Below, piece after piece: positions 11,001-18,744 of a DNA stretch of 64,000 nt. Position numbers and translations under genes: made by a program. The stretch is from NCBI RefSeq assembly GCF_009905725.1, contig NZ_JAAAKV010000009.1, positions 248,001-312,000 of the forward strand, given 5' to 3'. Position 1 is the first letter of the stretch. Every line of letters begins with the position of its first letter. Under the pieces are notes generated by a model. It had not been told where the DNA came from. It made no database searches and was given only the letters and a program-made list of their open reading frames with translations. This DNA comes from Emticicia sp. CRIBPO (GTDB lineage: Bacteria > Bacteroidota > Bacteroidia > Cytophagales > Spirosomataceae).

Positions 11001-11345
11001 TATATTTACGGGTATGGAGGAAAACTCCCAATCGCGGAGATTACCAATGCCACCTTCGCTGAGACCAGCAGTGCACTAACAAGCAATGGCATGAGCCTTA
11101 CGTATTTTCATACTGTGACAGATGAAACACTTATCAGAACCAAAATAAATGTATTAAGGGATGCCTTACCTAACGCCCATATCCGCTCACTTTTGTATGA
11201 TCCTTTGATAGGCGTAAAAGAAATTACCAGCCCTAACAGGATCAAGGAAACGTATGAATACGATGGTTTTAACAGGCTGGCCAACATCAGGGATAAAGAC
11301 GGAAACCTGATCAAGTCGTATCGTTATCAGAATGCTCTTCCTTAA
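8049..11345 (+). CDS. Secreted RHS/YD-repeat-type protein without core or toxin tip
   Basis: I place the start at ATG 8049, because residues 1-19 from there (MKKIIGFLFTLIIF, ending ETAYSQ) form a Sec signal peptide; an in-frame ATG at 8025 would add eight charged residues in front. The 1098-residue product begins with the N-terminal module usual in Bacteroidota RHS-like proteins (GKYGNLPVGHYNG, LSYHSAGIQV, GLGWNLNAGGAIVR at about 85-100), resembling the start of SpvB/TcaB-type shells, and ends in YD repeats (YEYDGFNRLANI). It lacks the NPL-DPDG core and any tip, so it is either a complete half-shell or a truncated member of the family. It may assemble with, or be a relic of, the larger RHS gene upstream. 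The gene at 11382 follows after 36 bases and may be cotranscribed. Confidence 0.85.
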   Translation: MKKIIGFLFTLIIFETAYSQTGIFPRTVPPAPEAGSIGKYGNLPVGHYNGLPAISIPIHNISVRDASLDISLSYHSAGIQVKEEASWVGLGWNLNAGGAIVRTIRGSDDFNLRGYYNLNYSEHPVDPLSEGVISNPNINNNPAFMFNAAAFGPLVISQIPGLKKNISNIDFDIYDFHTTENDAPDYASDLYYANCGPLTVKFIIVKTPTGNSFQALEHQDIKIEYFPDSGSFKAMGHWLITLANGTKYIFGDSASASDSFFTQKTASKTIEADINTDLSNGGEAQFDIASSDDNYHSVTCWFLEKIETPSGEKITFEYTGSAENDVSKTAWIIQIPDLSEYKVEDLGSGGCASSSLYNGRKIVSYILQKIRYLSKISFSNGYILFERDNLPRADLTNAQRLKYIKVYQTFPDLKLIKEVELNHDYYDSSTDTRPTFNSKIPTNYGLWLTGLSDKAEKRLRLQSVATKNINTTFTGQSLKYELIYNNSVLPKKTSYNVDLWGYPIGNIRNLFSFIPEVKWDNQGIYYYNEANQTSQLVIAPSNIFSGSNRNSDPASIVSGILYKIIYPTGGSTQFDFESNEYMDTQDNTIKKGGGCRIAKTIDHDQVTGKTTSTNYVYSGGKIMSPVKNFLLNFCLTTRRVLAPDPNCSKFESFFAVCGPLGGYLTTMFPKLYRYGNVIYPLSSVNSSTTIGYDKVEVIKGENSDMGKTGKSSYQFINLVNKIPDPNSQGFVNTPSAPPSFENLQNGSLTSIQEFEFDGLNGSNQPMYRLLSETNNTYIDVAVNHSNNTKAIWQMVYNLEPLADGYLNIHYVRFAVNTGWNTIKTSTTTLYNRNNPPVSTTVNYFYLPEPPSSIKHHNLVRKTTTSSNGTILSNVMTYPGDYTDASLNGLKNNSITGVVIENKTTIGDASGPLINGSIAKYNALGQPVESYKLEVTAPTTVPFNAANVIPGAAYKLKSKLEYDSANNLATVYGVDDSGSPFGHTTYIYGYGGKLPIAEITNATFAETSSALTSNGMSLTYFHTVTDETLIRTKINVLRDALPNAHIRSLLYDPLIGVKEITSPNRIKETYEYDGFNRLANIRDKDGNLIKSYRYQNALP

Positions 11346-11381
11346 AAAATAACCATCTGAAAATATCATGTTGCGGATGAA

Positions 11382-13772
11382 TTGAAAAAACTGTTTGTCA
11401 TATTATTACTATTGTCTGCCTGCCTGCCTGCCTATGCAGACCATATCTTCGGAGGATACATCGGATTCAAAACCCATGATCCTTCGAAGGGACAGTATTT
11501 CTTTTCCCTAAGGTTGTATGTTGACATTACTACGGCACCGGTTAATTATGACTACAGCATGAAAAATTATGCAGTCCCGTTAAAGATTTTCAGGAAAAGC
11601 GATAACAAAGAAATGGATGGTGTTTTTGTTACCTTCCGCAAGAACCAGGACGTTGCCTTCGAAAACATCGCCTGTGCCAACCTGAGAAAATTCAGTATTC
11701 AGGTCTACGATTATCATTTTGAAGCGAACATTCTGAATCCGGATGACTACACCGATCCGGAAGGTTATTACGTGGTCTATGACCGGTGTTGCCGGAATAA
11801 AACACTCGACAACATTGTAGACCCAGGCAACGAAGCCATGATTTTTTATACAGAATTCCCACCGCTTAAAGTAAACGGGAAACTAACCCAGTACGCCACT
11901 CCCGACTTTCCAATTCTCAACGGAGATTATATCTGCAGGAACAAAAGGTTTGAGTACACATTCAAAGCCACTGACGATGATGCAGATGAAATGAAATATA
12001 GTGTAATGACGCCTCTCAAGGGCATGTCAACACAAGACGCAGCCGGCTTAAAGCCAGAGCCGGCTCCATATAAAACCGTGACATGGTCTTCAGGATACAG
12101 TTCTGCCTCTCCCTTTGGCGGAAGCCAGCCTTTAAGTATGAACAGTAAAACAGGGGTCATGAGTCTCAAGACAAACAATGATGGTCTTTTTCTCTTTTGT
12201 GTAGTTATAGAAGACTATCGTTCAGGCAAAAAAATGGGCCAGGTCCGCCATGACTTTCAACTTCCGGTAGTATCGTGCAGTACCAACCCAACACCTGTCA
12301 CAGACATAAAATACAAAGGAAATCTTGTATCCGAAGTCGAATTTTGCCCAGGCGAGCAGGTTCCCCTGACCATAGACATCGTATCGGTATATCACTATCA
12401 ATGGCAATTGGACGGATTCAGCATTCCCGGAGCTAATGGAGCAACCTTCTTAGCGACCGAACCCGGAGAATACCGTGTTTTCAAGAGTTTAAAGTCTTAT
12501 TGTGGCAGCGATACTACTTCGCAGATTGTTAACTTAAAAACGGCGGTACCGAAACCTAAAATAAGATCCGATAAGCCGGGTATGTGTAATTTTGACAATG
12601 TTACTTTGAGCGTTGACCCTTTGGCGGGTTTTGTCTTCGATTGGGTGTATGAGAAAGCAGCATTCGGTCAGGGTGACAAGATCACGGTCAATAAACCGGG
12701 ATGGTATTATGCTATCGCAGCTAAAACAGGTACTGGATGCAAAGCAGAAAAAGACAGTATACTGATCAGCAACAGTCTTACCACTCCCCTACCCGATCCC
12801 AAGACAAGTTACCCGGGGTGTATAGGGGATGTGATCGAACTGGAGACTACTAACAGCCCGGACTACACCTATTCATGGAAAAAAGAGGACGTTATTTTAC
12901 CTGCATCAAATACATCAAAACTAAAAACTACAGAATCAGGTGATTACAGAGTAGAAGTAACAGATAAAAATGGCTGCATTGAAACTTCAAATCCTTACAA
13001 GGTAATCATAGAATCGAAACCAGCCATCCGCTTTGATTCTCTTGATCCTGTCTGTCAGTCCAATGCAAAGAAACTGATTTTATATGCTACGCCTCCCAAC
13101 GGGAAATTCGACGGTATGTTTGTCCAAAACAATGAATTTGATCCATACGCAGCCGGTATAGGCAGACACCCGGTAACATATACCTACACATTACCTTCCG
13201 GATGTAAGAACGAAGTCAGAAGAATTGTAGAAGTTTACAAGCCCTTTGACCTGACGATTACACCAAAAGAAAAAACCATCAGGAAGAATGAACCTGTCCA
13301 GATTACTTCTTTATCAAATGCTCCCGGCTTGTATTTCCATTGGCATCCTGATGATTTCCTTGATGATCACAATGCTCCAAACCCCATTGTAACACCTGAA
13401 CATAGCATTACCTATTACCTGACAGCCATCAACACCGACGGATGTACAATGAAAGAAGAAGTAAAAATAATAGTTGATAATAACGGTGCCGAGCCCGTTT
13501 ATATGCCCACTGCTTTTACACCCAATTACGATGGCGAAAATGATGAGCTGGAAGTTTTCACCTACTATCCCGACAAAATACTGATGCGGGTATATGACCA
13601 CTGGGGCAATGTTATCTTCGAGCAGAACGAGAATAGTCCAAAATGGAATGGGGGATATAAAAATAACCTATCGAATCCACTACCCACAGGTACATATGTT
13701 GTAATACTCACTTTCAGAAACTTTAATGGTGAATCTGTCAGAAAAACGTTTGAGGTTAATCTCCTCAGATAA
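11382..13772 (+). CDS. T9SS type B (gliding motility-associated) sorting-domain protein
   Basis: The frame has no ATG before the signal peptide, and TTG at 11382 gives MKKLFVILLLLSACLPAYA, so TTG is the likely start. The mature N-terminus (DHIFGGYIGFK) is the domain often found at the front of long Bacteroidota surface proteins. The middle has repeated Ig/PKD-like units with paired cysteines. The C-terminus (about 705-796) is a gliding motility-associated CTD: PTAFTPNYDGENDEL, MRVYDHWGNVIFE, LPTGTYVVILTF. Such domains direct proteins through the type IX system to the cell surface or medium. The 796-residue length fits an adhesin or structural surface protein; no enzymatic domain is visible. 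It follows the RHS-like gene closely on the same strand. Confidence 0.88.
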   Translation: MKKLFVILLLLSACLPAYADHIFGGYIGFKTHDPSKGQYFFSLRLYVDITTAPVNYDYSMKNYAVPLKIFRKSDNKEMDGVFVTFRKNQDVAFENIACANLRKFSIQVYDYHFEANILNPDDYTDPEGYYVVYDRCCRNKTLDNIVDPGNEAMIFYTEFPPLKVNGKLTQYATPDFPILNGDYICRNKRFEYTFKATDDDADEMKYSVMTPLKGMSTQDAAGLKPEPAPYKTVTWSSGYSSASPFGGSQPLSMNSKTGVMSLKTNNDGLFLFCVVIEDYRSGKKMGQVRHDFQLPVVSCSTNPTPVTDIKYKGNLVSEVEFCPGEQVPLTIDIVSVYHYQWQLDGFSIPGANGATFLATEPGEYRVFKSLKSYCGSDTTSQIVNLKTAVPKPKIRSDKPGMCNFDNVTLSVDPLAGFVFDWVYEKAAFGQGDKITVNKPGWYYAIAAKTGTGCKAEKDSILISNSLTTPLPDPKTSYPGCIGDVIELETTNSPDYTYSWKKEDVILPASNTSKLKTTESGDYRVEVTDKNGCIETSNPYKVIIESKPAIRFDSLDPVCQSNAKKLILYATPPNGKFDGMFVQNNEFDPYAAGIGRHPVTYTYTLPSGCKNEVRRIVEVYKPFDLTITPKEKTIRKNEPVQITSLSNAPGLYFHWHPDDFLDDHNAPNPIVTPEHSITYYLTAINTDGCTMKEEVKIIVDNNGAEPVYMPTAFTPNYDGENDELEVFTYYPDKILMRVYDHWGNVIFEQNENSPKWNGGYKNNLSNPLPTGTYVVILTFRNFNGESVRKTFEVNLLR

Positions 13773-13981
13773 GCGAATTTTCAAAAACAAATATAAAAGC
13801 TCTCTCACTACTCTATTTATGATACTAAAATAATAGGGCTCTAAAGAGGCATTGCTTTAATTCAATTTAAGCCCACGAAGGTCCTGACCTGGAAGTAAAA
13901 GTCAATACGTCTGACTGAGTTGAATCACCAAACCCAAAACCACAACTTAAACACTTCATAAATAATATCTTGCAAATTACC

Positions 13982-15865
13982 TCACTCCAGCACCACCACC
14001 TGATCTTTCGGATATTTGACACTGTAAACAAAGCTGAATTTCTTTTCCTGTTTAGCCGCGACCTGCTGCTTCCAGGTCAGTATTTTGGTGGTGGGGTTAA
14101 GCTCTGCTTCCTTGTATTCTTTTTCTTCGATACTGATCTCTTTCTGGGTGGATACCGGGAACTGGTCCTGAATCATGATATTAACCGCTTGCTTCTTATT
14201 ATTCCGCACAATTATTTCATAACCCCGGCTTTCGGTTTTATAATTACTCATAAACTGCTTTTTAGTAAAGTCTTTCAGCTTTTTACGTTCCACCACAATG
14301 CCTTTGTCCCTGCCCAATGAAATGTTTAGCGTATCTCCGGCATTTCTCACATCCAATACGGATTTACCAAGATAAGCCCCTTCAAAAAACAGGTTAACCT
14401 CACCTTCCAGCAAATTAAACTCCTGCCAGTCTGTAACTTTAGCAGTCAGAAAGGCTTCTTTTTCCAGTTTCGGGGCAGCATAGTACTCGTAAATAGCCGG
14501 GACAGATTGATTTTTCACATCCACTTTATAGGTTTTGCCGTCATTCGGAATCGTATAAGGCATTTCAATCTCAAAACTCACTGAAGTAGCCTGAAAAGTC
14601 TCTTCTATTTCTACTGGTATCGAAGAAGTAGTGGCCCTGTTTCTTAACAAACCTTTTTTCTGCACACCATATCCGGTCACTACCACCTCAGAGAGGTTTT
14701 TGGTGTCAGGGACCAATCCTACATTAATGAGAGCCCCTGTAAGCGGCACTTCCTGCGGCTCATAACCGATGTAGTTAAACTTCAGACTCTGAGCATTAAC
14801 CGGAAGTTTAATGGTGTAATTGCCCGATACATCAGTAGAAGTTCCAATGCTGGTACCGGCAACGAGAATAGACGCACCCGGAAGTGCTTCTCCTGTACTT
14901 TTGTCGGTAACCCTGCCTTTTACTTCAGACAAACCGGAAACAGCCATTCCGGCGATTCTTCCTTTCAGCATTTCTGAAATTTCATTTTCAGGATAACCAA
15001 ATCCCAGACGCCAGGGCTTCAACTGGGGGGCGATCCCGCTTTCTGTAGGATTACCATTGGAAATAGTCAGGCTCACGTCTTTCCAGTCTTCTCCCGAGTG
15101 TTGAAAAACATTAGCCTTGAAAGACAAATCCAGTGGACTGGCAATATCCTCTACCCTAAGATCATAAGTAGCATACCATCCCGCATCTTTTACAAAATAA
15201 CTCACCTCAAATGACCCGGCGACATTCTCTTTTGAAGTTACTGTTACCCATATTTCGCTGGTAGAAAGGTCTTTGGTCTGATTCAGGGCCTTTAATTGGC
15301 TATCTATTTTCAACACCATGCTGTCAAGCTTTTTGATATTACGGTTGAGATCACTTTGCTTCAGAAGTACTTCTGTAAACCTGCTGCGTTGAAAATCAAC
15401 CGCTTCTTTAAGGTCCGAAGTCTTCAACCCGGTGTTGTTACCCCCGATGCTCTGGTTCTTGATCAGCATATTTTCTTCATTTTTGAATACCGCCAGCATG
15501 CTTCTTTCAAAAATCAGTTTTTGTTTTAAGTCTTCCTTTTTGTCTTCCAACACACTGGTCTCCTCTCTCTTTTTCTGTTCATTAAGATGATTGACCTGGT
15601 GAACCACCGAAACGATGGTAAACTTCCCCTCCCCTTTCACCTGGATACTTTGTTTGTCTATATTGGGAGAAATGCCCGAAAAAACCAGTTCGGTCTTGCC
15701 TTGGGCGACGTTCACTTTGGCTCTACGTGTCACCTGGGCACCGCTGGTAAAGATCGTTACTTTCTCAATTTTTGAAGCCACCGGCTGTTGTTTTTGCTGA
15801 GCATGCAAAGGACGACCCTGCGTAAATAACCCGGCAGATAAAATAAGTACGGATAAAAATTTCAT
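13982..15865 (-). CDS. MuiA-like DUF4139 protein with inserted SusC-like/carboxypeptidase-regulatory module
   Basis: This 627-residue protein has a signal peptide (MKFLSVLILSAGLF, cleavage near HAQ at 22-24). Residues 30-100 match the DUF4140 N-terminal domain of mucoidy inhibitor A-like proteins (IFTSGAQVTRRAKV), followed by a coiled-coil stretch (95-205) and the DUF4139 beta-rich domain (from about 215, AGWYATYDLRV; and 440-627). Between the halves, at about 300-410, sits a foreign-looking module: LKGRIAGMAVSG, then a CarboxypepD_reg-like domain (GRVTDKSTGEALPGASI, YIGYEPQEVPL) ending in SEVVVTGYGVQKKG. These are hallmarks of the N-terminus of SusC-type TonB-dependent transporters. MuiA-like proteins are linked to envelope or exopolysaccharide control, but the mechanism is not known. 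Nothing nearby shares its operon. Confidence 0.85.
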   Translation of the reverse strand: MKFLSVLILSAGLFTQGRPLHAQQKQQPVASKIEKVTIFTSGAQVTRRAKVNVAQGKTELVFSGISPNIDKQSIQVKGEGKFTIVSVVHQVNHLNEQKKREETSVLEDKKEDLKQKLIFERSMLAVFKNEENMLIKNQSIGGNNTGLKTSDLKEAVDFQRSRFTEVLLKQSDLNRNIKKLDSMVLKIDSQLKALNQTKDLSTSEIWVTVTSKENVAGSFEVSYFVKDAGWYATYDLRVEDIASPLDLSFKANVFQHSGEDWKDVSLTISNGNPTESGIAPQLKPWRLGFGYPENEISEMLKGRIAGMAVSGLSEVKGRVTDKSTGEALPGASILVAGTSIGTSTDVSGNYTIKLPVNAQSLKFNYIGYEPQEVPLTGALINVGLVPDTKNLSEVVVTGYGVQKKGLLRNRATTSSIPVEIEETFQATSVSFEIEMPYTIPNDGKTYKVDVKNQSVPAIYEYYAAPKLEKEAFLTAKVTDWQEFNLLEGEVNLFFEGAYLGKSVLDVRNAGDTLNISLGRDKGIVVERKKLKDFTKKQFMSNYKTESRGYEIIVRNNKKQAVNIMIQDQFPVSTQKEISIEEKEYKEAELNPTTKILTWKQQVAAKQEKKFSFVYSVKYPKDQVVVLE

Positions 15866-16068
15866 ATAAGTATTTGGTTTTAAGAAGTGACTACCTAAAA
15901 CTAAACGGATTTCCTGAGAGTATTTATACGTTGATAATCTTTTTGTTTAATCTTCGATTTAAAACATTGGCCGTGACATAAAAATATTTAGTACAAGTAT
16001 GTTTTTTCAGAAAGCTTAAAAAGTAACTTGCACAGAAATGTGTCAGAAACAACCGCTCAATAAATCAC

Positions 16069-16800
16069 ATGAAATCACCACTTTATATTTCGCTATTCTT
16101 GCTAGTTTTTATGAGTTGTAATAAACATAAAAACGAGGACCAGGCTGTTTTGCAAAATCAAAAAGAGGTTCTGAAATTACCCATAAGCCTTAAAAAACAA
16201 TCGAATAAGCAAAAAGCTATAAGAGAATGGCTTGATCAATATTATTTTCATGGATATGCTAAGTATAACATCGAAGAGATAAATGACTCAATAACTTCTG
16301 CCACTATTTTCAAAATCTCGTTAAATGGCAGCTACCCGAATATGCTTAAAAATTCCTACTCAGTAATCTACCTTGAAGGAAGCGATATATCATTTCTGAT
16401 TCCCATTGAATTCGTAGATTCTTATAAAATCAACAATCAAGAGATGATAGGCGGGATTTACAGTTACAGAGAATTTGAATATTTCATCATTTACCATATA
16501 AACAATAATGACATAACCCTCGCTTTGGATTCAAGAACCGAAGGTAAATATGGTTTGAAGACAGGCTATTTCAGGAATGATGAGTGCATTGAATACAAAC
16601 CTGAAAGACTTGATTACCATTATGATAAAAGCACTCATGCCATTTCATTTACAGGCATGATTTTCAATTATTGTGAAAAGGGGCTTGACAGGAACAAAAA
16701 TCAGATTAAAAGCCTGGACAGCCAAAAAGTAAATATTGAATATACCTTTACTGTTGGCAAATGGGTGCTTTCAAAGCCATCTGATTATAATTCCTGGTAA
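16069..16800 (+). CDS. Uncharacterised lipoprotein
   Basis: The 243-residue product has a lipoprotein signal with lipobox residues VFMSC (Cys17), so it should be anchored in the envelope. The rest is a soluble domain with alternating charged and aromatic residues (NIEEINDSITSATIFKISL, YREFEYFIIYHINNN) and only two further cysteines (about 171 and 204). I recognise no family. It is monocistronic, divergent from the MuiA-like gene, and followed by a hairpin terminator at 16858. Confidence 0.75.
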   Translation: MKSPLYISLFLLVFMSCNKHKNEDQAVLQNQKEVLKLPISLKKQSNKQKAIREWLDQYYFHGYAKYNIEEINDSITSATIFKISLNGSYPNMLKNSYSVIYLEGSDISFLIPIEFVDSYKINNQEMIGGIYSYREFEYFIIYHINNNDITLALDSRTEGKYGLKTGYFRNDECIEYKPERLDYHYDKSTHAISFTGMIFNYCEKGLDRNKNQIKSLDSQKVNIEYTFTVGKWVLSKPSDYNSW

Positions 16801-16857
16801 ACAGACAACAATCTTAAAACAAAGCAATTCTTCACTCATCGTCAAAAAACAACAAAG

Positions 16858-16885
16858 TCCCCGGCAATTACTCCCCGGGGATTTT
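16858..16885 (+). terminator. Rho-independent-type terminator after the lipoprotein gene
   Basis: A 7-bp GC-rich stem, TCCCCGG paired with CCGGGGA, is followed by TTTT. It ends the + strand gene at 16800 and may also serve the convergent hydrolase gene. Confidence 0.6.
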
Positions 16886-16906
16886 CCTATTAGATATCTA
16901 TCTAAC

Positions 16907-17692
16907 TCAATGCTTACCTACCCAGTCAAGGATATAATCGGCGACTTCTTTCCAGGTGGGAAGGCCTACTACGAAGTGATTGTGGTTTTCGAAGAGTTTG
17001 AAATCCAACACTGAGTTTTTGTCTTTGTAGGCTTTGAAGTTACGGGTATTGATACTCGACGGGATGATCTGGTCTTTACCACCGGCCACAAAAAGCAGTG
17101 GTGCATGAGGCTTGCTGAAGTCTACATGGGCCTGTGAGGTCAGTCCGCCTCTTGCCACCCTTTTGGATTCGGGGATGGTGTTGGCTTCCCATGAGGCTTT
17201 CTGATCTTCCAGCGACATCCCGTTGGTAAAAGCATACTGCCAGTCTGAAAGTGACATCAGGTAGGTTTTCTTCATCGATGTAAACAGACCCAGCACTTTA
17301 TATCCTGCTCTCAGGAATGTAAATTCATAAGGAATAACGCCTTGTGGCGGTACTGAGTGGATGACGGCAGCTCCGGCAGCCAGTCCGCGGTTGACAAGTA
17401 TCTGGGTGATCAGTCCGCCCAGTGAGTGACCGATGATCAGCGGTTTTTCAGGGAGATTTTTCACAAAGTCAGCGTAGTGGTCTACCAGTCTGGCCAGGGT
17501 AAGGTCTGCAAGGTCGGTATCGTTGGGTTGTCTGTCTCTCAGCACTTGTGCCGGGGCATCTTTGTAAGGCCAGGCAGGGTTATAGGCGGTGTAGCCTTTT
17601 TCTTCAAAATATCTTTTCCAGGTGTTCCATCCTTCATGACTTACAAATGCTCCTGTGATAAATACGACGGTTTTGGTTTGATTCGCTTTCAT
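16907..17692 (-). CDS. Alpha/beta hydrolase
   Basis: This 261-residue cytoplasmic enzyme shows the alpha/beta-hydrolase layout: an oxyanion-type start (VFITGAFVSHEGW), the nucleophile elbow GHSLGG with Ser90, an acidic residue in FVAGGKDQIIP (about 210) and a C-terminal histidine in ENHNHFVVG (about 240). Substrate is not predictable; esterases and lipase-like enzymes of this type act on small esters. There is no signal peptide. Upstream of the start lie an inverted repeat (17696-17735) and a perfect palindrome (17761-17780), suggesting it is individually regulated, but no regulator gene is adjacent. Confidence 0.85.
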   Translation of the reverse strand: MKANQTKTVVFITGAFVSHEGWNTWKRYFEEKGYTAYNPAWPYKDAPAQVLRDRQPNDTDLADLTLARLVDHYADFVKNLPEKPLIIGHSLGGLITQILVNRGLAAGAAVIHSVPPQGVIPYEFTFLRAGYKVLGLFTSMKKTYLMSLSDWQYAFTNGMSLEDQKASWEANTIPESKRVARGGLTSQAHVDFSKPHAPLLFVAGGKDQIIPSSINTRNFKAYKDKNSVLDFKLFENHNHFVVGLPTWKEVADYILDWVGKH

Positions 17693-17695
17693 GGC

Positions 17696-17735
17696 TGTAT
17701 CAGTTTAATTTGTTTTTGTTTAAATTTCTGATACA
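17696..17735 (-). promoter_or_regulatory. Inverted repeat just upstream of the hydrolase start
   Basis: TGTATCAG and CTGATACA are perfect 8-base inverted arms separated by 24 mostly A/T bases; the gene-proximal arm lies three bases before the start codon. It could be a repressor operator or an mRNA hairpin that masks the ribosome binding region. Confidence 0.4.
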
Positions 17736-17760
17736 AAGGTCCCCCACAGCCATGACAATA

Positions 17761-17780
17761 ATTTTAACCCAGGTTAAAAT
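17761..17780. promoter_or_regulatory. Perfect 20-bp palindrome, candidate operator
   Basis: ATTTTAACC-CA-GGTTAAAAT has perfect 9-base arms around a two-base centre. It lies 69 bases upstream of the hydrolase gene and about 255 bases upstream of the gene at 18036. A dimeric transcription factor is the natural reader; which one is unknown. Confidence 0.45.
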
Positions 17781-18035
17781 CGATCAAAACATAAAAAAAA
17801 TAAATTATTTCCCGACCGGTCTTTTTTTTGACAGGATTACGGGGTTTGCAGGATTGTTTACTTACACATTTTCAACTACCCGGCTAAACCATTGATTAAC
17901 AGACCAGCAAAAGAAAAAAAACATAAAAGCGTTATTAACATGTCCCGGGATTTTACACCAGCCCATACAATTCCGTGAAAAAAATTCGTTTTTCCATTAT
18001 TTTTTAAGATATTGTCAAGAATAAAAGCATAGCCT
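17781..18035. other. Non-coding spacer
   Basis: Together with the two sites at 17696-17780 this forms a gap of about 340 bases between divergent genes. I see only A/T-rich DNA, a long T tract after CCCGACCGG and no convincing open frame. A promoter for the operon starting at 18036 must lie here, but no TAnnTTTG match stands out. Confidence 0.4.
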
Positions 18036-18332
18036 ATGAGTCAGTATATGGTAGAAATCAATCTTCCTGACCCGTTTCCGGAAGATTTCATCATCAAAAT
18101 CCCTGAGCAACGCCAGGTGATCAACGGGCTGCTTGAAACAGAAAAACTTCATTCTTATTCCTTGTCTCTTGACAGGCGTAAGCTTTGGTGCATTGTCAAC
18201 GGAGAGACCGAATACGACGTCATCACCATCTTGAATGAATTTCCGTTGATTGATTATATGGATTATTCTATCACTGAGCTGATGTTCCATAACGGGGTTG
18301 TATTGAAAGTGCCTGCTTTTTCTATTAACTGA
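18036..18332 (+). CDS. Small hypothetical protein at the head of the barnase-barstar operon
   Basis: The 98-residue product (MSQYMVEINLPDPFPEDF) is soluble, without signal or membrane segment, and looks like a compact alpha/beta domain, possibly a ferredoxin-like dimeric fold (IKIPEQRQVINGLL, YSLSLDRRKLWCIV). I recognise no specific family. It ends five bases before the RNase gene, which ends five bases before the barstar gene, so all three are probably one transcript. The start is preceded by an A-rich stretch rather than a strong Shine-Dalgarno sequence. Confidence 0.75.
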   Translation: MSQYMVEINLPDPFPEDFIIKIPEQRQVINGLLETEKLHSYSLSLDRRKLWCIVNGETEYDVITILNEFPLIDYMDYSITELMFHNGVVLKVPAFSIN

Positions 18333-18337
18333 TACAT

Positions 18338-18739
18338 ATGCGTTTCGCCCGTTTTTTTGCTGTCCTGTTTCTGGTCTTTGGTTTCCTGGCTTGCAGCTCT
18401 CCTGGAAGCAAGCTGGAGAAAAAAGCCCCGGAAGCTGCTTCTTCTCAACATGCATTAGCAAAAAGGGAAATCCCTGAGAAGGTTTACAGGGTATTGTCAT
18501 ATATAAAAGCCAACGGAAAAGCACCTGCAGGCTATGTGGGCGGCAGGAAATTTGGTAATTTTGAGAAACTTTTGCCCATATCAGAAAACGGCAGAAAAAT
18601 TAAATACCAGGAATGGGATGTCAATCCTAAAACCAAAGGCAAAAACAGGGGTGCCGAAAGGCTCGTAACCGGAAATAATGACAGGGTCTATTATACCCGT
18701 GATCATTACCGCAGTTTTACCGAAATTCCCGAACGATAA
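18338..18739 (+). CDS. Barnase-type guanyl-specific ribonuclease, exported lipoprotein
   Basis: The 133-residue protein has a lipoprotein signal with Cys19 in GFLACSS, so it is exported and lipidated. Residues 45-133 match the microbial RNase N1/T1 (barnase) family: YVGGRKFGNFEKLLP (66-80), the catalytic acid in YQEWDVNP (Glu92; barnase Glu73), RGAERLV with Arg104/Arg108, and the catalytic histidine in YYTRDHYRSF (His123; barnase His102). These enzymes cleave single-stranded RNA after G through a 2',3'-cyclic intermediate. The barstar-like gene follows after five bases. Barnase is normally freely secreted; the lipid anchor here suggests a surface-held or contact-delivered form, which is inference. 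Confidence 0.9.
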   Translation: MRFARFFAVLFLVFGFLACSSPGSKLEKKAPEAASSQHALAKREIPEKVYRVLSYIKANGKAPAGYVGGRKFGNFEKLLPISENGRKIKYQEWDVNPKTKGKNRGAERLVTGNNDRVYYTRDHYRSFTEIPER

Positions 18740-18744
18740 CAAAT

